Below are positions 25,591 to 32,998 of a stretch of 34,592 nt of DNA, piece after piece. Source of the stretch: Anaerolineae bacterium (GTDB lineage Bacteria; Chloroflexota; Anaerolineae; Aggregatilineales; Phototrophicaceae); the NCBI GenBank assembly GCA_026645745.1, contig JAPKMU010000006.1, positions 1 to 34,592 of the forward strand. The letters are read 5' to 3'. The translations under genes were made by a program, and so were the position numbers. The first letter of the stretch is position 1, and each line of letters starts with the position of its first letter. The notes beneath the pieces are model-generated. The model was not told the origin of the DNA, did no database searches, and saw only the letters and a list, made by a program, of their open reading frames with translations.

Positions 25591-27380
25591 TGCCGCGCCG
25601 TTCAACGCAGACAATCCTCATCCTGTTGATCACGTATGTACTGCTCATCGGCGGGACATTTAACGGGATGTTGAACCCAGAAATCAAATTGATCAGCATG
25701 ATCGTGCTCAGCGTCGGCGCGGCATTCTGGCTGTTCATTCGCACGCGCGGCGGCTGGCACTGGCATCGCACGCCGCTTGATGGCGCGCTGCTCCTGTGGG
25801 GATTGGCATTCGCTGTTTCGACCGCTGCCAATCTCGACCAAGCGCGGCGGATCATGCTCGGCTTGTGGTACATGGGGTTGTATATTACCGTGTGGTACGC
25901 CCTAGCCGACGCGCTCATGAACGGCGCTGTTAAACGCGAGACCCTGATTGACGGTCTGATCGCCACCGCTGCCTTTGTCATATTATTCGGATGGGTTCAG
26001 GTATACGGCAATATCGGTGCGGGCTTGGTTCGCCCCGGCAGCGTGATCGGAAATCCAAACTCGCTCGCAGGTTTTCTCATACTTGCCCTCCCATTCATCG
26101 TCGAGCGCATTGGGACGCATCGTCCGTCATCCCGCGCTGTGATGACGGTCATGGCGACATTTGGGATTATCCTTTTCTTCCTAACTCAATCTCGTTCCGC
26201 TTTCCTTGCATTCGGCGCGGCAGTCGCGGCGCGTATCATCCTCTACGCCTACGAACACAAACTGCACACACGGGACGGACGCGCAGCATACCGTGAGCGT
26301 TTAACCCCATTGCAGAAGCGGCTGATCTCGCTCGCTTTTCTAGTCGGGCTGCTCGGTGTGCTGGCTGTTGCGGTGTTCCTCGTCTACTCGTTGAGCGTTC
26401 CGGGACGCACGCTTGATCTACGCTCGTTCATCTATGACACGGCATTCACCCTGTTCAACGAACAGCCGATCACAGGGCACGGTATCTTTACCTTCGGCGG
26501 CGGACTCGCTCGCCTGAATTCCACACCACCAACCGAACCACACAGTCATGCACACAGTTTAATCTTCAATACTGCCGCTGAAACCGGAATTGTCGGGTTG
26601 TTGGCGCTAGGGTTTACTGTCATTGCTAGCTTACGCGCCATCGTCCCCAACTTGAATCGGTTTCCTGCGTCAGAGAAGCGTATTTTGCGTGCCGGAACTG
26701 CGGCATTGATCGGCTTTGGGGTGCATCACGTCCTTGACCTGCCCTCGATGATGCCAACAATCTTCTTGATGATGCTTATCAGCCTCAGTGTGTGCATGAT
26801 CCCAATTCAGCCGTCCCCGCTCCGCCGAACTGTAACCCGATGGGCGACTGCCGCTCTTGTGATAGCGCTGGTGATTACAGGCTGGTGGGGAACAATCAGC
26901 TACAACATGTATGTGAACACACTGCGCGGGGTTACGACTGCGAACGCTGGCGAACGCGCCCATGCCCTCGATGCCGTGATTACGCTCGATCCACTCATGC
27001 CTGTTTATCATCAGCAGCAGGGCTATTTGTATGCAGTGGCAGGTGACTACGCGCATGCCGCTGCCGCCTTTGAGCGCTACACACAGCTTGCGCCAGAATA
27101 CGTCGCCGGGTGGGCGAATCTAGGCGGACTTTATGGAGTCATCGGAAGGCAAGAAGACGCCGTCAACGCGATTCGCAGTGCATTACAGCTCGCACCGGAG
27201 ATGGAGTCGCTGGAATTTCCACTGGAAAGAATTGAACAAGGGATATTCCAATCCGAACCGCCAGCGGATAGCGATCCATTCGCGGAGGATATCCCATTCA
27301 ATGTGAACATCAACCAAATTCAGTACTTGCGGTTGGCGCTGCCCCGTCAATTCCTGCCGCTTTTACGGTTAACACCATGA
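25590..27380 (+). CDS. O-antigen ligase/polymerase-like membrane protein with TPR C-terminus (second of a tandem pair)
   Basis: 596 residues. The membrane core carries FLTQSRSAFLAFGAAVA (R202), EQPITGHGIFTFGGGLARLNS and a His-rich HSHAHSLIFNTAAETGIVGLLALG, parallel to AHNLYLNTTAETGLPG in the preceding protein. About 12 membrane helices are followed by TPRs near 455-545 (DYAHAAAAFERYTQLAPEYVAGWANLGGLYGVIG and QEDAVNAIRSALQLAPE). It starts at the last base of the previous stop codon (TAATG), so translation is coupled. The pair look like distant paralogues rather than a recent duplication. One may polymerise and the other ligate the glycan; this is inference. Confidence 0.87.
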   Translation: MPRRSTQTILILLITYVLLIGGTFNGMLNPEIKLISMIVLSVGAAFWLFIRTRGGWHWHRTPLDGALLLWGLAFAVSTAANLDQARRIMLGLWYMGLYITVWYALADALMNGAVKRETLIDGLIATAAFVILFGWVQVYGNIGAGLVRPGSVIGNPNSLAGFLILALPFIVERIGTHRPSSRAVMTVMATFGIILFFLTQSRSAFLAFGAAVAARIILYAYEHKLHTRDGRAAYRERLTPLQKRLISLAFLVGLLGVLAVAVFLVYSLSVPGRTLDLRSFIYDTAFTLFNEQPITGHGIFTFGGGLARLNSTPPTEPHSHAHSLIFNTAAETGIVGLLALGFTVIASLRAIVPNLNRFPASEKRILRAGTAALIGFGVHHVLDLPSMMPTIFLMMLISLSVCMIPIQPSPLRRTVTRWATAALVIALVITGWWGTISYNMYVNTLRGVTTANAGERAHALDAVITLDPLMPVYHQQQGYLYAVAGDYAHAAAAFERYTQLAPEYVAGWANLGGLYGVIGRQEDAVNAIRSALQLAPEMESLEFPLERIEQGIFQSEPPADSDPFAEDIPFNVNINQIQYLRLALPRQFLPLLRLTP

Positions 27381-27456
27381 TGACAGCGCATCATCATCAA
27401 CGGTGCTGTGTTTTAGTACTGTAGAAAAGCACAAAACAAACATGCAGGGGTCAGGA

Positions 27457-28089
27457 ATGGATGTCTTTGCAGCACTGCTGTACTTCGTGCTCGCGTACTT
27501 ACTCGGCTCAGTTCCAATCGGTTACCTGATTGGCAAGGCGCACGGGTTCAACATCTTTAACGAAGGCAGCGGCAACATGGGCGCGAACAATATCACGCGC
27601 AAATTGGGCTATTTTTGGGGTGGACTCACATGGTTTCTCGACAGCATGAAAGGAATCGGCGCGATCTTGCTGATTCGCGCCCTTGTCCCATCGGAAGAAT
27701 ACGCGTTGGCAACTGTGATCGGTGCAGTCGGGGCAATCGTTGGGCATAACTGGTCAGTTTTTGTCGCCATGATTACGGGTAGGCTGCGGGGTGGCAAAGG
27801 CGCGGCAACTGCTATCGGTACGTGGCTGACATTTTTCCCTCCGCTCATGATCGCCGGAGTGATGGCAATCTGGGTGTTGATCGTCGTGATCACGCGCTAT
27901 GTCTCACTCGCCGTGCTCGTAACGACAGGATTGGTCGCCTTGACTGTAATTGTCATGGTTGCGCAGGGATCATTCGCTCCGATCTTCTTGCTTTACTTGC
28001 TTGTGCCGATCATCGTGTTCTATCGGCATCGCGAAAATATCATCGCCCTCAGTGAAGGGCGCGAACGGAAACTCGGTCAGCGCATCTAG
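27457..28089 (+). CDS. plsY: Glycerol-3-phosphate acyltransferase PlsY
   Basis: 210 residues from ATG 27457, chosen because GGGG lies 6 nt upstream and MDVFAALLYFVLAYLLGSVPIGYLIGK is the family N-terminus. Earlier in-frame starts (GTG 27403, ATG 27442) would add a non-conserved tail. The three PlsY loop motifs are visible: GSVPIGYLIGK, NEGSGNMGANNITRKLG (the glycerol-3-phosphate site, usually GSGNxGxTN) and GHNWSVFVAMITGRLRGGKGAA. Five or so membrane helices fit the family. It transfers the acyl group of acyl-phosphate to glycerol-3-phosphate in the first step of phospholipid synthesis. It is followed 25 nt later by ssuE. Confidence 0.92.
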   Translation: MDVFAALLYFVLAYLLGSVPIGYLIGKAHGFNIFNEGSGNMGANNITRKLGYFWGGLTWFLDSMKGIGAILLIRALVPSEEYALATVIGAVGAIVGHNWSVFVAMITGRLRGGKGAATAIGTWLTFFPPLMIAGVMAIWVLIVVITRYVSLAVLVTTGLVALTVIVMVAQGSFAPIFLLYLLVPIIVFYRHRENIIALSEGRERKLGQRI

Positions 28090-28114
28090 ACACATCTCTA
28101 AGGGAGGCGGACGA

Positions 28115-28645
28115 ATGGCATCAATCGTGACCATCGGAGGAAGTCCCTCGGCAGTCTCGCGCACGAATACGCTGATCGACCATCTTCAACGCCAGCTTGA
28201 AGCGGACGGACACACGGTAACGGCTGTCCGGGTACGCGACTTGGATGCGCCCGCGCTTTTACAAGGACGAACCGATACCCATTCGATTCAAACTGCTCTG
28301 GCAGCAGTTGGCGCAGCAAACGCTGTGATCATCGCTACTCCAGTTTACAAAGCGGCATACACGGGTGTCCTCAAAGTTTTTCTGGATGTCCTGCCCGCAA
28401 ATTCGTTCGCGGGAAAAGCTGTTCTGCCTATCGTCGGCGGGGGATGGGCGAATCATGCACTTGTGCTGGATTATGCACTCAAGCCTGTTCTGGCGGCGCT
28501 TGGCGCATCGGTCATCCTTTCCGGTGCGTTTTTGATCGACAGCGAATTCGTCAAGCTTGAAGATGGATCAGGATTCACGTTCTCGGAAAACTTGCAGGAA
28601 AAAGCGCGCGACTTGTACCATTCATTGACTGCTGTAATCAAGTAA
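28115..28645 (+). CDS. ssuE: NAD(P)H-dependent FMN reductase
   Basis: A 176-residue flavodoxin-fold reductase. The FMN phosphate loop VTIGGSPSAVSRTNTL and IIATPVYKAAYTGVLKVFLDVLP are diagnostic of the SsuE/MsuE group; VLPIVGGGWANHALVLDYALKPVLAALGA follows. The ATG at 28115 has a strong GGGAGG 7-8 nt upstream, so a much longer in-frame version beginning at 27950, inside plsY, is not needed. It makes reduced FMN for the monooxygenase encoded 41 bp downstream (SsuD). Together they release sulfite from alkanesulfonates for sulfur nutrition. Confidence 0.9.
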   Translation: MASIVTIGGSPSAVSRTNTLIDHLQRQLEADGHTVTAVRVRDLDAPALLQGRTDTHSIQTALAAVGAANAVIIATPVYKAAYTGVLKVFLDVLPANSFAGKAVLPIVGGGWANHALVLDYALKPVLAALGASVILSGAFLIDSEFVKLEDGSGFTFSENLQEKARDLYHSLTAVIK

Positions 28646-28686
28646 ACTCCGGTTAAGACGGTTCATTTGAAAAGGTGATTTACGCC

Positions 28687-29808
28687 ATGCTGCAAGATAT
28701 TCTTTGGTTTGTTCCCGGAATGGGGGACACGCGCTATCTTGGGACTCAAAACACCCGCCGTAATACCAGCCATGACTACTTGGCGACTGTTGCGAAGACA
28801 ATTGATGCACTGGGTTTTTCCGGCGCACTCCATCCAACTGGTTTTGGCTGCGAAGACTCATGGGTGATGGCAAGCTCGATGATCCCGCTTACAAAGCGTA
28901 TGAAATTCTTGATCGCTTTTCGCCCCGGAAGCCTTTCACCCACGCTGGCGGCGCGCATGGCAGCAACATTCGACCGTTTTTCGGATGGGCGACTGCTCCT
29001 CAACATCATCACCGGGGGCGATCCGGTTGAACTAGCGGGTGACGGCATGTTCCTCAGTCACGATGAACGTTATGAAGTCACCGATGAATTCTTGGAAGTC
29101 TGGCGTGGGTTGTTCACCGGGCAAGAAGTCAACTTTGAAGGCAAGCACATCCAAATTAAGGGTGGACGACTCGCGTTTCCGCCTGCGCAGCTTCCCTATC
29201 CGCCGCTTTTCTTTGGAGGATCATCTCCGGCAGCAATCGAAGTTGCGGCAAAGCATGTTGATGTCTACTTGACTCTTGGTGAGCCGCCAAAAGACACGAA
29301 AGAGAAATTCGACCGCGTGCGCGCTGCGGCTGCAAAATATGGTCGTCATATGCGCTTTGGCGTCCGGCTGCATGTAATTGTGCGCGAAACCGAAGAAGAA
29401 GCATGGAAAGCGGCGAATGACCTGCTGAAATATGCTTCTGATGATGTGATCGCCCAAAATCAGGCGCATCTCGCCCGCTTTGACTCGGTTGGTCAGAGCC
29501 GCATGGCGTCGCTGCACGGCGGAGATCGCGGTTCGCTGGAAGTCAGCCCGAACTTATGGGCAGGCATTGGTTTGGTCAACAAGGGTGTCGGCACAGCGCT
29601 CGTCGGTAGTCCTGAGATCGTCGCCGCGCGCTTGATGGAGTATGTTGAACTCGGCGCGGATACGTTTATCCTTTCGGGCTATCCTCACCTAGAAGAAGCC
29701 TACCGTGTTGCGGAATTGGTCTTTCCGCTCCTCCCTGACTGGCAGAACATGGTCGGCGCAAACAACCGCGTGTTCCATCCAGCAGGCATCCCATCTACTT
29801 GGCAGTGA
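28687..29808 (+). CDS. ssuD: FMNH2-dependent alkanesulfonate monooxygenase
   Basis: 373 residues from ATG 28687 (AAGGTG 9 nt upstream); a GTG at 28675 would add MIYA. It aligns by eye with E. coli SsuD over nearly its whole length: [96 protein letters not shown] and [22 protein letters not shown]. The catalytic-site Cys of the E. coli enzyme is conserved in GCEDSW. It cleaves C1-sulfonates or longer with O2 and FMNH2, giving aldehyde and sulfite. It forms a unit with ssuE. The usual ssuABC transporter genes are absent from this window. Confidence 0.93.
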   Translation: MLQDILWFVPGMGDTRYLGTQNTRRNTSHDYLATVAKTIDALGFSGALHPTGFGCEDSWVMASSMIPLTKRMKFLIAFRPGSLSPTLAARMAATFDRFSDGRLLLNIITGGDPVELAGDGMFLSHDERYEVTDEFLEVWRGLFTGQEVNFEGKHIQIKGGRLAFPPAQLPYPPLFFGGSSPAAIEVAAKHVDVYLTLGEPPKDTKEKFDRVRAAAAKYGRHMRFGVRLHVIVRETEEEAWKAANDLLKYASDDVIAQNQAHLARFDSVGQSRMASLHGGDRGSLEVSPNLWAGIGLVNKGVGTALVGSPEIVAARLMEYVELGADTFILSGYPHLEEAYRVAELVFPLLPDWQNMVGANNRVFHPAGIPSTWQ

Positions 29809-29816
29809 AGTTCGTA

Positions 29817-29838
29817 TGGGGCATGTGTACATGCCCCA
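29817..29838. terminator. Stem-loop between ssuD and the convergent glycosyltransferase
   Basis: TGGGGCATGT / ACATGCCCCA is a perfect inverted repeat (10 bp with a 2-nt loop, or 9 bp with a 4-nt loop), beginning 8 nt after the ssuD stop and 13 nt beyond the convergent gene's stop. It could serve both transcripts. No T-run is present. Confidence 0.6.
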
Positions 29839-29851
29839 ACTCTGCGTGTTC

Positions 29852-31102
29852 CTATTGTTGTAAGTAGCGGTTGATCACCGCGACCGCATTCCCAACTCCG
29901 TCCTCCGTGCGAATCGCAGCGCCAATCGCTTCCGCACGCTGGCGCATCGCGCTGTCGGTTACGACGGAGCGAATCGCACTTGCAAGCGCTTCTGAGGTCA
30001 ATTTCTTCTGCGGAATCGGCGCAGCACCGACGCCAAGCTCATGCAGCCTCGCACCCCAAAACGGTTGATCGCCTAAAAACGGCACGATCACGCCCGGTAT
30101 ACCGGCGCGCAATCCAGCGGCTGTTGTCCCCGCTCCACCGTGATGCACAACCGCTGACATACGCGGAAACAGCCATTCATGCGGCACGGCGTCGAGCATA
30201 TAGACGTTCTCCGGTATTGAGTCCGCTCGCAGTGCTCCCCAACCGCTTGCCAGTACACCGCGCACTCCTGCCTTATTCAGCGCATCGAAGACGATGCGTG
30301 CTTTCGCTGCCGGATCAACACTCACCATACTGCCGAAACCTACATACACTGGCGGATCACCTGCTTCAATGAAGCGTAAGAGATCGGCAAGCGGTTGGTA
30401 ACTTGAAGCCGTATCTAGAAACCAATACCCTGTCGCATGCACATGTGCGCCCCAGTCATTGGGGACGGGGACGACATGAGGGCTGTAGCTGTACAGTACG
30501 GGTACGGGCGTCCCATCGCGGCGAATCGTATCATTCGCAAAACTCCCGCGTCGCGTCATACCCTGCGATTCGCGCCACTCGTTGACCACCCCCATATATG
30601 GCGCGCTCACTAAGCGCGTCATGGCATAGGTCATACGGTTGAATCCGCCACCCAACTTGACCTGCGAAAAGATCGGTATCGGAAAAGCGCGCGTGGGCGA
30701 GTAAAGTGGAAGCGGCAGACTCAAAAACGCGGGAATATTCAGCTTTTCCGCAATATAATAGCCTGCCAGTGTTTTCGGATGATATACAAGCGCGTCCACA
30801 CCTTGCGCTGCTGCCCACGCGTCAGAGAACATTTGCCGAATGATCGGCTTAACCATCCCCAGCAGCTTGAGACTGTTCTTGCCACCAGACTCAACAACCG
30901 CTTTGGCTTTTTTGTCTTCAGTCAAGCGCAGGAGTTCATCTGTCATCGGCGCATACTTCAATCCATGTTCTTCCACGAAGGATTGATAGGTCGATGCTGT
31001 GGTAAAAACGATATCGTGCCCTACCGCTTGCAAACCCTTGCCGAGCGCAATGAACGGCTGCACATCGCCCCGCGATCCCATCGTCATGATCAGAATACGC
31101 AT
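29852..31102 (-). CDS. UDP-glycosyltransferase (GT1, sterol/lipid glucosyltransferase-like)
   Basis: A 416-residue GT1 enzyme. RILIMTMGSRGDVQPFIALGKGLQ is the N-terminal signature of the UGT51/MGT group acting on lipids, sterols or macrolides. The donor domain has PPVYVGFGSMVSVD, then MLDAVPHEWLFPRMSAVVHHGGAGTTAAGLRAGIPGVIVPFLGDQPFWG, which carries the HHGGAGTT and DQPFWG nucleotide-sugar-binding elements. GAGGGA lies 5 nt before the ATG. It starts 20 nt after the stop of the GbsR/MarR-type regulator and is probably in its transcript, so the regulator may control glycolipid formation or glycosylation of a toxic compound. The acceptor is unknown. Confidence 0.9.
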   Translation of the reverse strand: MRILIMTMGSRGDVQPFIALGKGLQAVGHDIVFTTASTYQSFVEEHGLKYAPMTDELLRLTEDKKAKAVVESGGKNSLKLLGMVKPIIRQMFSDAWAAAQGVDALVYHPKTLAGYYIAEKLNIPAFLSLPLPLYSPTRAFPIPIFSQVKLGGGFNRMTYAMTRLVSAPYMGVVNEWRESQGMTRRGSFANDTIRRDGTPVPVLYSYSPHVVPVPNDWGAHVHATGYWFLDTASSYQPLADLLRFIEAGDPPVYVGFGSMVSVDPAAKARIVFDALNKAGVRGVLASGWGALRADSIPENVYMLDAVPHEWLFPRMSAVVHHGGAGTTAAGLRAGIPGVIVPFLGDQPFWGARLHELGVGAAPIPQKKLTSEALASAIRSVVTDSAMRQRAEAIGAAIRTEDGVGNAVAVINRYLQQ

Positions 31103-31122
31103 CTCGTTCCCTCAAAACCCTA

Positions 31123-31593
31123 TCAGTCGTAGCCTTTTTCGCGTTTTATCTCATCCCACCGATCAAGGAGTTTGGGAAATTCCTGCGCGAGAAAGTCATT
31201 CATGTCGCGCATTAGCTCTAAACGCTTGCGCTGGGCTTTCGGCATCTCTGCGAGCAGGGTAAGTCCATGCTCTGCAAGGTCGCGTAGTTCGATAAGTTGG
31301 TGCATACGTGCCCGAAATGAACGCGTCCACATATCGGAACTGGCGCGATAATAGTCGCGGCGCTCGCCCGGCACGCGCACCTGCTCTATCAGATACAACG
31401 TTACGAGCGTCCGCAGCGCCACACTGATCGAACTTTTACTCGCACCCAGTGCCTCGACAAGATCGCCCATCGACTGGTGCGGCGGATCACAGATCAAAAG
31501 CCAACCGATGATACGCCCTTCCATCCGCGTCAACCCAGTACTCTCAAAGTACAGCCCAAAGTCCTCGACAAACTGCCGTTTCAATTCGTCCAT
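31123..31593 (-). CDS. GbsR/MarR-type transcriptional regulator
   Basis: 156 residues from ATG 31593. GGGA lies 6 nt upstream, and the predicted transcript start near 31607 makes the in-frame TTG at 31608 unlikely. It begins MDELKRQFVEDFGLYFESTGLTRMEGRIIGWLLICDPP. The winged HTH is SMGDLVEALGASKSSISVALRTLVTLYLIEQVRVPGERRDYYR. The C-terminal helices (MHQLIELRDLAEHGLTLLAEMP and RLELMRDMNDFLAQEFPKLLDRW) probably dimerise. This matches the GbsR group of MarR-fold repressors (choline sensing is the known case; many members are uncharacterised). A 20-bp palindrome overlapping its own promoter predicts autorepression, together with control of the downstream glycosyltransferase. Confidence 0.88.
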   Translation of the reverse strand: MDELKRQFVEDFGLYFESTGLTRMEGRIIGWLLICDPPHQSMGDLVEALGASKSSISVALRTLVTLYLIEQVRVPGERRDYYRASSDMWTRSFRARMHQLIELRDLAEHGLTLLAEMPKAQRKRLELMRDMNDFLAQEFPKLLDRWDEIKREKGYD

Positions 31594-31613
31594 GCCCGCT
31601 CCCTGCAACGATA

Positions 31614-31642
31614 AGTGTAGGATATTCGGTTTGTTCGGTCAA
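31614..31642 (-). promoter_or_regulatory. Sigma-70 promoter of the GbsR-like regulator operon
   Basis: On the minus strand TTGACC (31637-31642) and TACACT (31614-31619) are separated by exactly 17 bp, a near-consensus sigma-70 promoter. Transcription would start near 31607, leaving about 14 nt before ATG 31593. The -35 box lies inside the 20-bp palindrome. Confidence 0.6.
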
Positions 31643-31651
31643 TACCGAACA
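31632..31651. promoter_or_regulatory. 20-bp palindromic operator, probably for the GbsR-like regulator
   Basis: TGTTCGGTCAATACCGAACA is a perfect 8-bp inverted repeat with a 4-bp centre. A further half-site TTCGGT (31625-31630) lies just outside on one side and CGAACA (31655-31660) on the other, giving four half-sites in about 36 bp. It covers the -35 box of the regulator's promoter, the usual geometry for a repressor. It is also 55-75 bp upstream of the proposed -10 of the divergent L,D-transpeptidase gene. Confidence 0.6.
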
Positions 31652-31702
31652 CTACGAACACAACTATCTCCCTCCGATTATTTCCATGCTGCTGCGCACA
31701 TC

Positions 31703-31711
31703 TGCTAAAAT
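31703..31711 (+). promoter_or_regulatory. Possible extended -10 promoter of the L,D-transpeptidase gene
   Basis: TGCTAAAAT fits an extended -10 element (TGn plus TAAAAT). The transcript would start near 31718, about 32 nt before the ATG at 31750. No clear -35 is seen. Confidence 0.3.
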
Positions 31712-31749
31712 GAACGCCACAATCCATCCGTCATGATACAGGAGTTTAC

Positions 31750-32943
31750 ATGACTCGCTCTTTCGGTCGCGTGATGATGCTTGCGCTGCTGATGATGCTG
31801 ATCGTCGCAGCAGCAAGCACCGGTTTCCATGACCGCGTAATCGCGCAAGACTCGCCATTCCCCACCAACACCCCACACACAAACATCACCCCAACCGCAC
31901 CTGCCACCATCCCGCCGCGCGTTTCGCCAAGCGGCTTTGATCCGAGCGTGTGCGCCGACTTCACCGACGGGCGCGAATTGAGCGCCGAATGCGCCGATAT
32001 GATCGCTCGCTTTCCGCGCCCCGTCGTCGAGGATATCCCTTACGACAGTTACACCCTCAGCACCTACACTTTTTTCCGTGTCGGACCGGATGCTACCCCC
32101 ACATTTGACGTGCCCAATGGCAGCGTCATCGGTGAAATTCCGGCAGGATTCAACTTCGTCAACGCGATTGATCTGGGTACTGCGGGATGGATTCAAATTT
32201 CCGGCGGGCGTTGGATCGAAGAGAGCCGCGCCAGCATCGCCAATCCTTCGTATTTTCGCGGCGTTACGTTCACTGAAAATACCGTTACCCCGTTTGCATG
32301 GGTGCTCGACTTGAGTCGTATTTACGTCTCGCGTTACCCGGGCGGCGAGTGGGATTCCTCAACCGGACGTTGGATTGACCGCTACGAGCGTGTAAACATT
32401 TATGCGACTGCCTATGATGACGAAGGCTGGCGCTGGTACATGATCGGACCGAATCAATGGGTAGAACAGCGCTTCGTCGCCAAGGTCACCCCGGTTGCCC
32501 GTCCTGAAGGCGTCAGTGGAAAGTGGATCGCGGTTGATCTTTATGAGCAAACGCTCGTCGCTTATGAAGATGATACGCCTGTCTTTGCGACACTCGTATC
32601 GTCCGGCATGGATGGCACGGAAACCAATGAGGGTTTGTTTAATATCTGGGCGCGTATGCCTTCCGATCCAATGAGCGGTGCGACCGGAGCACCCGGCGCA
32701 TACGCTTTGCAGACCGTCCCTTGGGTGATGTACTTCGACGGCGGAATCAGTCTGCACGGCTCATACTGGCATGACTTGTTCGGCTATCGTCAAAGTCACG
32801 GCTGCGTCAACTTGACGATCAGCGATGCGCGCTGGTTATTCGAGTGGACTGGCGAAGACACACCAGACGCGGATGGAAACATTTCAACCCCCGTGTTTGT
32901 GTACAGCTCAGGCGAGTACGGCGTGACATCTTCCGGCTACTGA
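31750..32943 (+). CDS. Secreted L,D-transpeptidase (YkuD domain)
   Basis: 397 residues. A signal peptide (MTRSFGRVMMLALLMMLIV, cleavage probably near AQDS) is followed by a Thr/Pro-rich linker (38-60). A region with two SH3-like repeats comes next (roughly 100-250; GWIQISGGRWIEE and GWRWYMIGPNQWVEQRF). The YkuD catalytic domain runs from about 258: GKWIAVDLYEQTLVAYEDDTPVFATLVSSG, then LHGSYW (H336) and SHGCVNL (catalytic Cys352). It forms 3-3 cross-links in peptidoglycan or attaches proteins to it outside the membrane, so the organism has peptidoglycan. Two Cys residues (68 and 81) outside the active site may pair. AGGAG lies 6 nt before the ATG. It is divergent from the GbsR-like regulator gene. 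Confidence 0.92.
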   Translation: MTRSFGRVMMLALLMMLIVAAASTGFHDRVIAQDSPFPTNTPHTNITPTAPATIPPRVSPSGFDPSVCADFTDGRELSAECADMIARFPRPVVEDIPYDSYTLSTYTFFRVGPDATPTFDVPNGSVIGEIPAGFNFVNAIDLGTAGWIQISGGRWIEESRASIANPSYFRGVTFTENTVTPFAWVLDLSRIYVSRYPGGEWDSSTGRWIDRYERVNIYATAYDDEGWRWYMIGPNQWVEQRFVAKVTPVARPEGVSGKWIAVDLYEQTLVAYEDDTPVFATLVSSGMDGTETNEGLFNIWARMPSDPMSGATGAPGAYALQTVPWVMYFDGGISLHGSYWHDLFGYRQSHGCVNLTISDARWLFEWTGEDTPDADGNISTPVFVYSSGEYGVTSSGY

Positions 32944-32950
32944 GACTTTA

Positions 32951-32977
32951 TCGGGACAGGATCACCCCCTGTCCCGA
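32951..32977. terminator. Stem-loop after the L,D-transpeptidase gene
   Basis: TCGGGACAGG / CCTGTCCCGA form a perfect 10-bp stem with a 7-nt loop, 7 nt after the stop. No T-run follows. It probably separates this transcript from the acyl-CoA dehydrogenase gene 21 nt further on. Confidence 0.6.
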
Positions 32978-32998
32978 CTTCACAAAAAGGATTATTGC

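Noticed and set aside
27950-28114. A longer in-frame version of ssuE beginning inside plsY
   Set aside because: The extra residues are plsY read in another frame; ATG 28115 has a strong GGGAGG and the family-typical start.
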